Part shown: one piece after another, positions 50,901 through 63,300 of the stretch
Position numbering within the stretch: the stretch's first letter is position 1
How the letters are laid out: each line of letters opens with the position of its first letter
Assembly: GCA_963277665.1 (NCBI GenBank)
Contig: OY728133.1
Span: forward strand, 385,095,962-385,159,961
Reading direction: 5' to 3'
From: Viscum album
Lineage: Eukaryota; Streptophyta; Magnoliopsida; Santalales; Viscaceae
DNA: 64,000 nt
The notes under the pieces: model-generated
The model's database searches: none
What the model saw: only the letters and a program-made list of their open reading frames with translations
Told to the model about the DNA's origin: nothing
Made by a program: the position numbers and the translations under genes

Positions 50901-51420
50901 TGGGAAACTTGGACCAAAATTCCATTTTCATTTTGATTACATCACATTGGGGTACAACTATGTTATTATCCAAGAAGGAAGATGGAATTAAATGACTCTA
51001 TATTATTTATCTAATGTTGAACTATGTGAAAGTGATGAACCAATATCATTTTCCTTGGATCGATGATATTTTCAATCAATTATAGGGAGATCAGTGTTTT
51101 ACCAAGATAGATCATCGACTAGGATATCATTAACTATAAGTTAGTGAGGTGGATATTCTGAAAATTGAGTTTTGAGGTAGGGTAGGTTGTATCAGTAATT
51201 GGTGATATTTTTCATGATAATTAATGTATATACAGTGTTCATAGACATCACGAACAAGAATTTCTACCAATATTTGGACTCATTCATTATGGTTTTCATT
51301 GATGAAATCTTCATCTATTCACTGACACTTGAGAATCATGTGAGACACCTTGAGGTATTCCTCAATTTTAATCTATCACATAATATTTATTCCCTATTTT
51401 GAAATTGATACTTCAATATA
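50901..51420 (+). pseudogene. Reverse transcriptase of element III, broken
   Basis: From about 50938 one frame reads SHWGTTMLLSKKEDGIK, a stop, YHFPWIDDIFNQL, a stop, and FTKIDHRLGYH with the first catalytic Asp kept. From 51280 it reads DSFIMVFIDEIFIYSLTLEN, in which the second Asp of the usual pair is Glu, and then HVRHLEVFLNF. The domain order equals that of elements I and II. Stops, shifts and the missing Asp make it inactive. Confidence 0.85.
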
Positions 51421-52100
51421 AAGATGCTAATATTCTTGAGGGACTTGTGGTCTGAGATAGTAATATCTTTATAAATAGAGAAATTTGAGGAATTTATGTC
51501 TTGAAATTTTCCTCAGAACTTGTTTATGGTTATATGATTTATGGGACAAGAAGGATATTATTGACAGTTTATCCCGGACTTTTCTAGAGTGTAAGAACCA
51601 ATGAAAACACTAAGTACATAGTGAAATTATATTTGATGGACCGCTTTGTGAAATTATTCCTTGAGTTTAAGATAAGGTTGAATGTATCACTAGTAATGAA
51701 ATTCATTGAGCATGGGATTAGTTATTTAGAGTACTGTGATACATCAATTGTTAGTCTACGATTGGTTCTAATATAGAGAGTGAAGATAGTAGCCTATTAT
51801 TCTCAATAGATATAACCATATGAGTTGAACTGCCCTACACTTGATCTGGATATAGAAGATGTGGTCCATGGACACTCTCTCTTTTGTGAGATATATTTTT
51901 TCCAACATGAGATGAAAGATACATCCCTATATCTTCACAAATAGGGACATAAACCTAATATAAAGCCATAGGGTTTAGTATCTAACAATTATTGACATTG
52001 ATATGGGTTATGAACCTAGGAAAGTTAAAGTTGTCATATATTATCTTATCTATATTTCATTTGTTGAGTAGGGTGATGGTGAGCAACCTATAATGTAGTA
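51421..52100 (+). pseudogene. RNase H region of element III, broken
   Basis: About 51815-51960 reads YELNCPTLDLDIEDVVHGHS, then CEIYFFQHEMKDTSLYLHK, matching the block that follows the YPTLDLEL word in element I (19425). The rest is too decayed to read. Confidence 0.65.
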
Positions 52101-53540
52101 GTGGTTCTTGATAATATTTTTGTAAGATTGGAGGATGGATACTTTAGAGGATGTTGGTTATATGAATTGTTATCCCTTAGTAGTAACATATTCTTCAGTG
52201 TATTTGGTAAATAATTAATAGGTTTTTGACTCATAATGTTCAATGATAAAAGAATAACTAGTTGGAAGTGATATAATACCTGAATGGTCTTTGAGTGGTG
52301 ATGATATGGGCATGGTATATGGGATAATGGTAGTCCCTTCTTCCATAAAAGTTTATTTGATTAGGGATAACCATTCCTCTTTATAGATAGTAAATCCTAG
52401 AGTAATGAAGACTATAATAGATTATGGTGACAGTTCTAGTGATTGTGGTTGAATGGGGACATTTTTTGGAATCATCTCTCAATGATTTACCTATCACATT
52501 GTGAAGGTTGAACACTAGTGCACATGTGGTTTTCCATATCAACATATAGTATCCATGTGGAAGTGGGAGTGTATAATGATTGAGATTTTTATGGGGTTAC
52601 CTAGGACCCAGGGGAGTCCTGACATGTTATGGGTGATTTATGATTGATTGATGAATGTTTCAAACTCTTAACCCATCAAATAGACCCACTCAGTGGATGA
52701 TCTCGAAAAGATATGTGTCAAAGAGATAAAATAATTTTATAGAGATCCCTTATTCGTCGATTCTGACTAACCTGCATTTTTTACAAAATTGTATTTTAGG
52801 GCTGGTAGATGACCCTAGGTTATTAGATATGATTGATCATAGCATACCATACTCAAATATAAAGATATTTTTAATGTTCTATACACATGTTGAAGGATAT
52901 TCTTTAAGAATGAGTTGTATATTTATGTGGAGTGTGGGATGATTATTTTGACATGGGGGTGTTTTCATACAAAAATAGTTTTTTATGAATGTATTCACAA
53001 TACACCTTATGAGGCTCTATATGGGAGTCTATAATGTAAATAATCCATCGGTATGAGGCAAGTGAGATAGTGGTTATGGACCCCAGTTTGGTTCACGTGA
53101 ACTTAGAGAGAGTGTAACTAATTTTAAAGTGGTTCATTACCACTTAGAGTAGGAAGAGATCACATGATGATATTGGAGGAGACCCTCAGAGTTCATTATG
53201 GGTGGTAGAGGTTTCTTAAAAGTGAATCCATGATTAGTGAACTAATTTATGAGGAGGAAAATAAATTTATAATTACATTTTATGGGAACCTTTTATACCA
53301 TTAAGCAGGATGTGAATGTGGCATTTCATCTGGACTGTCCTCTGAATTATTGAGGCACGCATTATGTGTTCTATGTTTCATAGATTCATAAGTACATGAT
53401 TGATCATATACCAGCTATAGACTATGATGATGTTGATTTGGAACCATATATATCTTATGAGGATAATCCATTATAGAATATATACCAAAATGAGAAATCC
53501 CTCTAAGGTAAAATATTAGTACTTTCCTTCAATCAGTATA
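52101..53540 (+). pseudogene. Integrase of element III, broken
   Basis: One frame from about 52590 reads GLPRTQGSPDMLWVIYD, then EKICVKEIK, a stop, DPLFVDSD with a catalytic Asp, later FHTKIVFYECIHNTPYEALY (about 52965-53025). From about 53310 it reads VNVAFHLDCPLNY, a stop, HYVFYVS, HKYMIDHIPAIDYDDVDLEP and YISYEDNPL. This is the core and C-terminal part of a Ty3 integrase. Only about 60 bp separate its end from the polypurine tract, so I see no chromodomain, unlike element I. Confidence 0.8.
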
Positions 53541-53561
53541 AGTAAGGGAGGATTTAGGAGG
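53541..53561 (+). other. Polypurine tract of element III
   Basis: The purine-rich run agtaagggaggatttaggagg directly precedes TGAATTTTGAG, the 3' LTR start. Confidence 0.7.
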
Positions 53562-56055
53562 TGAATTTTGAGTGATAGGAAAACATTTACAATTTTTGTG
53601 ATGATTTGTTCAAAAGTGAATCATTGTGATTTTTCTTATGGGTGATAAGTCTTTAAAAGGGCGATAATTATAAATCACTGAAACTCTTTGCCCCAAAATT
53701 TAAAGCCTCCCTTCCCTTTTATCAATTTTTTTTGGATTGAGAAATATTTTTATATGTTATTTTGGTCACTATAATTATTTTGAAAGATTATTTTCAGTAA
53801 CAAATATGGGACAATGTTGTATCCCATGTGACCATGCCGTAGTGGGTGGTCTACTTTGTAATATAAAATGTTACATGGTACGGTGTTTTCGTGTTGAGGC
53901 TACACCATGACAGTAAGGGATATGCCATTGGGACTCATTGGGAAATTATATAGTTGTCACCATGGTGGGTTATTTTCTAAGGATTCAACGTCGTTTGGTT
54001 GACCATAATGAAGGATTATTCTTAGAATCGGTTAAAGACAATGATACATCATTCGGTATTCAGGTATTGATGACTCTTAAAAATGATGTTATGGTCTTCA
54101 TTCAAGGAAACCATTTTATGATATATGTGGGTACTTAGATTAATTTTTATGAGGGTTTAATGACATTTAATCAAAAAAATCCCCAAAAGGCTTTCAAATA
54201 CCTTCCTCATCCTCCTTTATAGATAGGGCTCTAAGGGATCCAAATATATGTAGAAGAAACTCCACACTATAGAAAACTCATTTATGACTTAAAATAGCAT
54301 GACATAGCTTGTTATGCATAATAGGACATCCCTTTATGCTATACCAATATTTTCTAAGTCCACTAATGATACATATATATATCACTTCACGTTAGTGGTT
54401 TGGTTCCAGAACACCCATGCCGTAATCATCTCCATCAAGGTCTCCCCACACCGTCGTACACTTCATACACATTGCCAGTACATCTTAAGACAACTCTATT
54501 ACACATACCTTTCACAGTTCTATGGAGGCCAAAAAAATTCCATAATACTTTCCTCCACCTACTTAGAATGTTCTTACATAACCCTTTTGATGATGACCTG
54601 CATCATGTATGTATGATTCTATCCTTTTGATCTATAAATATTTTCCTTACTCTTGAACCCGTAACAAGAAAAATTATAATCGGATCTATGATCCCTTGGA
54701 ATACAATTATATTCTCATTGTTTTGAAAGAATTTTTCATGTTAAAACATATTCAATAGACCATGATGTTGACATTGATAACCACAATCTATGAGGTTTAT
54801 TACCCCTTTTGGATCTAATTCACACATGTTTCCAAATTAAATTTTTTTTAGAATAATTATTGACCATTAATGATTATATTCTCTTATATATGAGTGTGTC
54901 ACCTATAATCTCTATTATGATATTATTTACATGAGACTAATTAGAGAATTTGGATTCCATGATGGATGTTGATTCACATGTTGAATTGGTGCTATTATTT
55001 ATCTCAAGATGTCATGTTATTGTTATGATTTACATTGTGATGTGTACAAAAATTTCCATGGAGCATGTATTAGTACTTAAGATAGGTGGATCATCTTGTG
55101 ATGTGAATCCATTTTTGGGGGAGTGAACTGGTCTTGAGATTCTAGTGTCAAAGAGCCTAAGTAAATTTTCGATCGTTGGGGATTCAATTGTAACCATGTT
55201 GTGGATTATATTGAGGTTGCCCTATTTTATAGTGTTTCATGCACTCGATGTAGACTGGTGACTACTGAGTAACATGTTACTCATTAATGGAGGATGTTGG
55301 GTATCTTGACACACTTTATGACTATAGGATTTTGGTAGCATGTATGCTCAACACCGTGAGGTAACTAAGATCATGATTCACTAGTGTGTGTGGCTAGTAT
55401 GTGTTATTACTGATACATCCCATTTTCCTTCTGCTATGGATCTAAAGAAGGTATGATTAGATATTGTTGGAATCATGTTTGGTACCTGACCACATAGTTT
55501 TTAATTTATTTTTTTATTATCATTGTAATGTTATTTTTATTATGGAATGAACTTGTTATACATGAGTAATATAGGTTAAGTAATCATTGGGGTTGTCCTA
55601 CTAAGTATAGTACTCACACACAACTCATGAATATTTATTTACTTATAAATTTCATGGAAAAATAAACAATGATGGTAATGGTTCCAATGGTTATTTTTTT
55701 ACATGAGGATAATAGAAAAAAGAAGATCAAGATACACTCCATAGAACATTACCATTGTTTTTTCTTTATTTAAATTCAACTTATTTTGGACATGCTTACC
55801 CCTTTATAAAATACCATTATTATATGAGATTTATGTTATCATTTCATCTTTTTATGATTAAATAGAATATTCATTTGTTTTTTATTATATTTCATAGGAT
55901 TTATTATCAATATTGTGACATGATATAGAGGTATATTCTTCGCACTAATGGAATCAAACCATCATTCCTAAATGGAAACCTCACATGTATTGGGAGGCAC
56001 ACATGAGGTCACATGGAACTCTGAATCAGACCAAGCGGTGTGGGTTATAATGTCA
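53562..56055 (+). mobile_element. 3' LTR of element III
   Basis: It begins TGAATTTTGAGTGATAGG after the polypurine tract and ends near ggttataatgtca. The left 0.96 kb matches 10937-11929 and the rest matches 46955-48575. The bases ttcta at 54518-54522 mark where element II entered the other LTR. I could not find a convincing target duplication for element III itself. Confidence 0.75.
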
Positions 56056-57075
56056 CACCATGAATGATTCAAAATTTCATAACTCTATATTTGTCAATTT
56101 TATTTTAAAAAGAAGGAAAAAATAAATACCACACTAGAATTATTATGAAAATACATGATTCTAGGTTCATTGGATAAAATAGTTTCCTATATCCCAATAG
56201 TTAAAACACTTATTATTAATGATTTATTTCTTTCCCTTGAATTCATAATCTAGATTTACCTTAATTATTCCTTTATTACACACTCATATTCCATTTTAGT
56301 ATTTACCAAAAGGTTTCTTTAAAACAAATTCACATGTTTTAGGTTTCTTCCATCCATTATTATTATTTACCTCATTTAGTTCTCCTTAGTTCTCATTCAT
56401 CATTTTATTATATTTACATCATTTAAATATATATGTCTTGAAGAATTATTACTCAATCTAATTGGAACTTGATATCATGTCATCATATGAAGAAATGTTT
56501 TTGAGAGACTAATTACCTTAAGTGGCTTGGCTTAAGTGCATGAACTAAATGGTCAATGTTACTTTTAATATTATATGTGCTGACCACGACATTCATTAAG
56601 GATCTCAAAATGTTTTCCCCATACACAGCAACACAATAATCATCCATCTGTCTCAAATTAATAAATTTAAATTTCATATATATCTTTCTTCTTTAGGAAA
56701 TCACTTCTCAATGAAAATAACATAAATGGTTTTCCATTTAATTCCATATATCTTATCATCATTTTGTTTATTTTGATGAAATTATCTCCATGGATTCAAA
56801 TATCCTTTTAAACAATAAAATTCTAGGATATTTTTTTCCTTTTCATTAATCCCCAAATATGGAAATATATTTTCAAGGGACTTTATCCTCTTCATAAATA
56901 ACAATGGATTAGTAGTTCTATTAAATTATATAGAATTATATAATGTAATAAAATGAAAAATTGGTTCATCATGTTGTGGAAAAAAAGGTTTTTGTATATG
57001 GGAAATTATTTTTATCATATACAGGATCAATTTACTCAATATTCCCATGATCTACTCAGTTCCAACACCAACTGT
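56056..57075. other. Unassigned, possibly internal region of a minus-strand element
   Basis: No protein similarity is readable. On the minus strand at 57075-57058, acagttggtgttggaac has the shape of a decayed LTR end plus primer-binding site, which would make this the start of an internal region cut by the insertion of element III. Confidence 0.3.
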
Positions 57076-58982
57076 ATTGACATACTCCTAAAGTAAGTCC
57101 AAACATCTATTATGACTGTTGATATGATTTAATTTCTTCTATAAAGAACCATATCTAAGAAATTTAACAAACATAACTAACTAAGAAAAATATAAATATT
57201 TATTTATAATATGAATATAATTTTATTTTATCAAGCATCCATGGGATTTATCTTAATGCTCATGCCAGCTCTGTTCTCATAAAATTTTGTCCCCAAGGTT
57301 TATACTAAAAGTCATTTGATACTAACAGTAACAACACCAAATCATATATCCAAACGTACGTGTTAACTATATCACATTGGTACAAGATCCAAGGGATAAC
57401 ACCATGAAAGAATTATTATTTTTTCAGTCATTAAAAGCAACATGCCTATATGAATTCCTTATTTCATTTAAATATATAAAATTAGAATGAAAATTATTCT
57501 TTCATCATCAAAATTTATTCAAATATTACTTCTTCATATCTCAGAGAAAGAAAAACATAATAAAATTTGAGGATAAATGCTCATTATGGGAAATCATACT
57601 ATAGTAGAGACAATGAATACATAATGCATAACCAATATGTAATAAAAAATAATCAATGCATATTACATTTAATCAATAACATGATATTAAAAATATATCC
57701 ATGGAATGTAAAACAATCACTTGTATAATAATATTTGAATCACTAATGAAAGAAATTGAGAAGATAAAGCAATAATGATCTTTCCATCAAGTTCTTTTCC
57801 AAGACCTCATGAATCTTTTTGTAAAGTCCTTTCCCAATACATGTTCATTATATGGTTAGGTATACACTTACCCTACAAATGTGGCCACCCATTTTGTTTC
57901 ATGATACTTGTAAATACATAGAGGGAATATTTATAACCATGCCCAACCCATCACTTACTTATATTAAATTCATTCCTCATATATTAAATCAAAAATATAT
58001 TACATAGTCAATGTGCCTTATCAATCATTAAATATCTCAACCGAATGAAGAATACTGAACTTCATTATTTCCCCATTAAATGAAGTTACATTTATAATAA
58101 TATTCCTTTAACCGACTCCATATATTGAAATGGTATATGAATAAAAATAATAATAATGTAACAGAAATGGTACTTAATACTTCCATTGTATTAAAAAATT
58201 TATATGAAGAAGAATAATAATTTCCAATGAATAAAAAAGGGTGACAGAGAACAAAATTATAAAAAGGTGAGTGATAAAAAAATGTATAATACATAAATCA
58301 TAGAAATCCATAATTTTAATAGAAATGAATGTTTGAAACAAAGGAACAACTTTTGAGAATTGGAGAGAAAAAAGTAATCAAAAAATTAAAAAAATATCCC
58401 TTATGTATTTTTTAACATTTTTTCAAATTCTATTTTATAAATCATTTCTAGAATTATTTTATTCTGTTAAGAGAAATATTCCTTTATATTATATCATAAA
58501 ACAAAAAAAAATCATAGTATGGAGCAAAAAATTATTTTATTTTAAAATCCATGGAATGATTTTGAGGAATATAAAAATTAAATAATGGTTATGGGGGTGG
58601 GAAAATATGTTCACACTGTATTGGTTAATGAAAAAAATACTTTCACACTTTTAGAAAATGTAAAAAAAACGAATTCCTTGAAAAAGTTGAAAAATATTCC
58701 TCTTAATACACAGTAATTAATTTCAATTATTGTAGAAAATTTACTTCACTAATAATTTATAATTAGAAAATAAATATCACTAAATAATTTTAAAAATAAT
58801 GATTATAAAGAGAAATATTCATGACCTAAAAGAAGAAAAAAATCCATTTTTGATAAAAATATTATTTTTCCATTGTATACCAAGGAGATGATATTTTGGA
58901 TTAAAACATATAATCTCTATCAATAACCATTGGATTATAAAATAAATGGTATTTAAGAAGAAAAATCGTTTGTAATGTCTTG
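57076..58982 (-). mobile_element. LTR fragment of family II type
   Basis: 58880-58960 (aaaacatataatctctatcaataaccattggat) matches 45280-45320 of the element II 5' LTR. 57855-57890 (atacacttaccctac then ggccaccc) resembles its processing region near 44455-44510 and 12560-12610. It is cut at 58983 by another LTR, so the U3 part is missing here. Confidence 0.5.
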
Positions 58983-60192
58983 TGTAGAGACCCCAACCCT
59001 AGTTGCCTGGAGTAGGTGCCTTACTTCATTACATTGGCATAATAAACAAGGAAGTCAAATCCTAAGGGACCAAATAGTTTATTAGTTTATGAAAATCAGA
59101 TACAAACATAAGTTTTACATTACAAAATGAAATGAAATAAAATATAGTAATTCCATCGAAAACATCCATAACTCCTAGATTATCCTCAAAAGTCATTCAT
59201 CATATTCATCTTCGCTTCCTAGGGAAAAAATCATATATAAGAAATGTGTGAGGTATAATGCTTAGTAAGGGTAAGTAATATAATAAAAGATAATATAATT
59301 AATAATTCATGGTAAATGAAATAAAACAAATACTGTTAGCACATAAACTTGATCATAATATTGCAAGAATAAAAGATGAATAAATAATTCCATAAAAATA
59401 ATCTCATGAAAATGAAGTTTGGACATATATACTCCTCTAGTTTAATATTCAGATGGATTATTAATGAAAAATATCATAATGAGGTAATGTATACCAAAAA
59501 AATTTGAAACATACCATCAAGTCCTCGGTCAAGGAATTTGAAAATAAATAGACAAGGGCTCAACAGAAACCATATTTGAAAATACGAAAGGTGTTAGCTA
59601 AGTCCAAATCTATTTTGTCTCATTAGACCTACTGATGCATAAAGGAGCTATATTCGGCTTGACCCATCACATACTATGTCCAATTAATTTTTCCTATGAA
59701 TGTTTTTAAACTTAAATAGTATATACTTATGAAATCTAAATATGTTTCCCCAATCTATAAACATATTCACCAAACCTTTTTAGTATTTTGGTGAATGGTA
59801 TCCAAATAGAACATCCATATTCAAACTGAACATAAAACATTTAAAAAAATATGGTAGATGATAATTGAAGGATATAAATATCAATAAATCCTAATATTTA
59901 ACAGAGGTTTTGAAATAAGTGAAAATACTATTATAAAATCATTGAGGAATTTTTGATAGAAATATCCCTTTTAATTTGAAAAGAAGAGTTCTATTGGAAA
60001 AGTCTTATTTATTTGTCATAATTGTTTATATAAAACCAGAATTGAAAAAATTATTGATTTTATAACAATAATGGATCCTTAAAATAGATTATATATTTTA
60101 CAAGAAAATTGGTAATAAATCGACAGCTTTCCTTTAATTAGTATTTAGTATCCAGAAAAAATTGAGAATGGAACTTTTTAAAACATATAATT
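58983..60192 (-). mobile_element. LTR fragment of another Ty3-like family
   Basis: On the minus strand it ends ggttggggtctctaca (plus tgtagagaccccaacc at 58983) with no primer-binding site beyond. The block gtgaggtataatgcttagtaaggg near 59247 is the usual 3' processing region in antisense. The copia LTR cuts it at 60193. Its own start is not in view, so it is a partial solo LTR. Confidence 0.55.
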
Positions 60193-61517
60193 TGTAAGGT
60201 TCCAGGCCCACAGTGGAAGCCGGTGGGATGGGGATTTTAAAATTTTCACCATTGAGGTGACATAACTTGTCGTCGCTGACGATCCAAGCCCCCGAAATGT
60301 CTGAGGATCTCACGTAAATCATAAGGATCACAAAACTAAAATTAAAACATAACTGTTTCAAATTCACAAGTCGATGTTGACTGCAACTAGTTGATGGTGA
60401 TCGTCACTTGAAGGATCCAAAGCAGGGTCCCTCTAGATTGTCCAAATACGCTCTAAAAATCCTATAGAACTTCGATCGTTGAATACCAGGTGTTAGTGCG
60501 GCGATCCAACGATGCTTTCAATGTCCCGATGATCACTACATCGAGATCTCTACGATGCTTGAAAAAGATATTGATCTGAACTCTTGATCAACAACTTCTC
60601 TCTCTAAGAAGATAGATGAGAGAGAGGCTATCAATTTTCATCACATGAATGAATGAATAGTAATTATCACAACATAAGAGATATCCTCCTCCTATATTTA
60701 TAGTTGAGTTGAGAAATACCAGGTTGGGTTCCCCGACTCTCGTTTATTTCAACATCCACTAAATAAATAATTTTTACAAACTAAACTGCACCAATATTAT
60801 TTATAATTTTATCACGTAATTTTAGTATATATAAAATATATTACATGATAAAACTGAGTCATTTAACTTGACTCGATATCCCACTTAATATTAAATAAAC
60901 CTTGAATATTAAAATAATATTCATTCGATTAAATTTTTTTCTGTATTTACAAAACATGTAAATACATTAAATAAATTCAATCCCAATTATTCATAACTTG
61001 AATAATAATGAATTTATTTAATTCATAGGTGATCGATAACTTGGACAACACTTTGACCCTATGGCGGGGCCCACTATGTCCATATACATATTCAACTGAA
61101 AAGGGATGATTCTTGAATACGCTATTGTGTGTGAACCTCTAGGCCCTTATATCGATTGTAGTGAATAAAATCCACAGACCAAGAGTGGAGTCTAGAAACC
61201 CATCATGGCCCTTAAAGAGATAAGGATAGTCATAGCAATGACTACCATTCTATGAACACTGACTATGTACTATAATCTCCTTGTCATTAAATATCTCATA
61301 AAGCAGGACGCACTCTTGTGTCATCATCCTTATCTTTATTTATTATTTGTTGATCTATCCGGATGGATTTTCATTTCTACTACTTTGGCCAAATGCTTAT
61401 GAAGGGAGCTCCATCCTGATCAACCAGGCCTAAGATATACAACTTCCTGAACATGGAAGCAAAAAATCCTTTCTTGAGCATTCATCTAATGTCATACAAA
61501 CAATGACAAACCCAACA
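60193..61517 (-). mobile_element. 3' LTR of a Ty1/copia element
   Basis: The minus strand starts TGTTGGGTTTGTCATTG at 61517 and ends ggaaccttaca at 60193 (1325 bp). Its layout is that of a copia LTR, with a TATA box at 60695-60702. Just outside the start, the minus strand reads atgaagttgtggcgaggtag, a plausible polypurine-type end. The element's pol lies to the right, so this is its 3' LTR. The far end was chosen by its CA ending and is less certain. Confidence 0.65.
60695..60702 (-). promoter_or_regulatory. TATA box of copia LTR
   Basis: TATAAATA on the minus strand in aactataaatatagg, about 820 bp into the LTR. Confidence 0.55.
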
Positions 61518-62479
61518 CAAACTACCTCGCCACAACTTCATTTACAGGGTTTTCATCTTGCATTAAAGAATGTAATCAAATATTATGCATTGGTAAAGGT
61601 CTCAAGACATAAGACTAATACACATGTTTGTAGATAAGAACAACCAATGATACCAGAAACATGTGTTGTTCCTATTGGAAGGATTTTCCTCATGATCTCA
61701 TTACTAGAGATCACCAAGTGCGAACTTTATGAGAAGAAGTCTCAATGCTTATGAGCCCCGAGCACCTGATAGTCAAAAATCTACTATGTCTAGTAAGTAA
61801 GATGTATCAAGACTATAGAACATATATTTAAGATCACTGTCATTGTATCTCGAGGTTCTCATTATATCTTAAGATCTGTTATAACCTCTCGATACGACAA
61901 TTAATCTTTGGGCATTACCATTATAATGGTGGATGCAGAAAATTCTACACTATAATGGTAAGATGACATCATATACAACTAATTGTACACATGATATGAT
62001 AATCAAATGTACTGTATAACTGGGTCTAGGGAACCCACTATTTTAACACTCACACTTACACTAGAGCCAAATTTCTAACCAAACATGTTAGTTACTCACA
62101 TGATAATGATCATTCTTCTACTAAATAATGTGTTTAAATGTTAGGCCTTCCACGTTTTCGCCATGTGGCATATCTGATGTATGCGACCTCATCTCCTTGA
62201 GTAAAACTTCTCAAGATAAGTTATCCCTGAGTATATTACTTTTATACATTGTCATAACATGACAACTTGGCTAGTAATAATATCATAATTTATATTATGA
62301 TAATACTTTTATCACTAGGTGAGAATCCAAGAACTGGAAAAAATAGTTGTGATTGATAAATACTTCTTAGCTGCCTAAGAAGCTGCAATGTACTTGGTAT
62401 TTGTAGGTATTTCTACCACAAGATTTTATGAGCTTGACTCGCTCATCACATTTTCCTAACTGCGATACTGGATCAAATT
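61518..62479 (-). pseudogene. Copia RNase H and 3' tail, broken
   Basis: At about 62420-62340 the minus strand reads VVEIPTNTKYIAAS, a stop, AAKKYLSI, the conserved end of copia RNase H (a Glu-rich word followed by YIAAS and AAK). The acidic residues are partly replaced. About 800 bp without readable protein follow to the LTR, as an untranslated tail or decayed end. Confidence 0.6.
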
Positions 62480-63300
62480 GTTCTATGGATTACTAGTTTA
62501 TATCCCACCATAACTAGTATACCTTCTTCCCTATATACCAGGCATATATCATTTGTACTTTCCGAAGTACATGACGATAGTTCTAACTGCATCACTTGCA
62601 TTTCTCATGTATCTATTTAATATCTGCATACTATAAAGTATATACTGGTAGTATCAATTCCGGTACATATTATGGAATACGTGATTGAACCATCATTGGA
62701 GCATATAGAACTCAAATCACAACTTTAATCTCTTCTCATCTTCCGAACATGTCAACCTTGAGAGATTAAGCCATATGACATTGGCAAAAATTCTGAACAT
62801 GAATTGTTCTAACTTGTATTTTTAATAAAATGTCACAATATGTAAAATTGACTAGGTCCACAAAACCATTAGATATACCTCAGTATATCCTATTACCCAG
62901 AACATAGGTGGATAATTTAAGTCAATCATTTAGAGTATTACTTTTAACTTGATCTTATCTAACAGTAAATTCATTATATGTTTTCAATATCTTGTTGAAA
63001 ATATTTCTATTGGAAAACATTGGCGCTACAACTAACCTTTTCTAGGAACAATGAAAAGATTCATTTATAATGAATTCCCTAAGATCATGTTTCTTACTAT
63101 AATCCTGATCTGGATTTCGGTAACTTGCAACCAACTTTGGTATTTGATGGTGTCATCATCTCTTTCTGGTTGCATCATATAGACACCTTCCATGAAATAT
63201 GATCTTTACATCCAATGAATAATTTAATGATCTTAGAGACACCTAAAATGATAATGGATTTAGTCATACCAAATTTGTATAACCAATCAAGCCTTATTAG
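62480..63300 (-). pseudogene. Copia reverse transcriptase, broken
   Basis: Minus-strand order: KSIIILGVSKIIKLFIGC (about 63270-63215), DVKIIFHGR, GVYMMQPERDDDTIKYQ (about 63200-63150), DQDYSKKHDLREFIINES (about 63110-63055), then NRYMRNASDAVRTIVMYFGK (about 62640-62570). This is the copia reverse transcriptase-RNase H order, not the Ty3 order. Frames change several times and stops are frequent. The catalytic Asp-Asp pair was not readable. The lineage within copia is not assigned. Confidence 0.7.

Noticed and set aside
54314..54630. Two overlapping open frames of 100 and 76 codons
   Set aside because: They lie inside the 3' LTR of element III. The homologous 5' LTR is split here by element II and does not preserve them.
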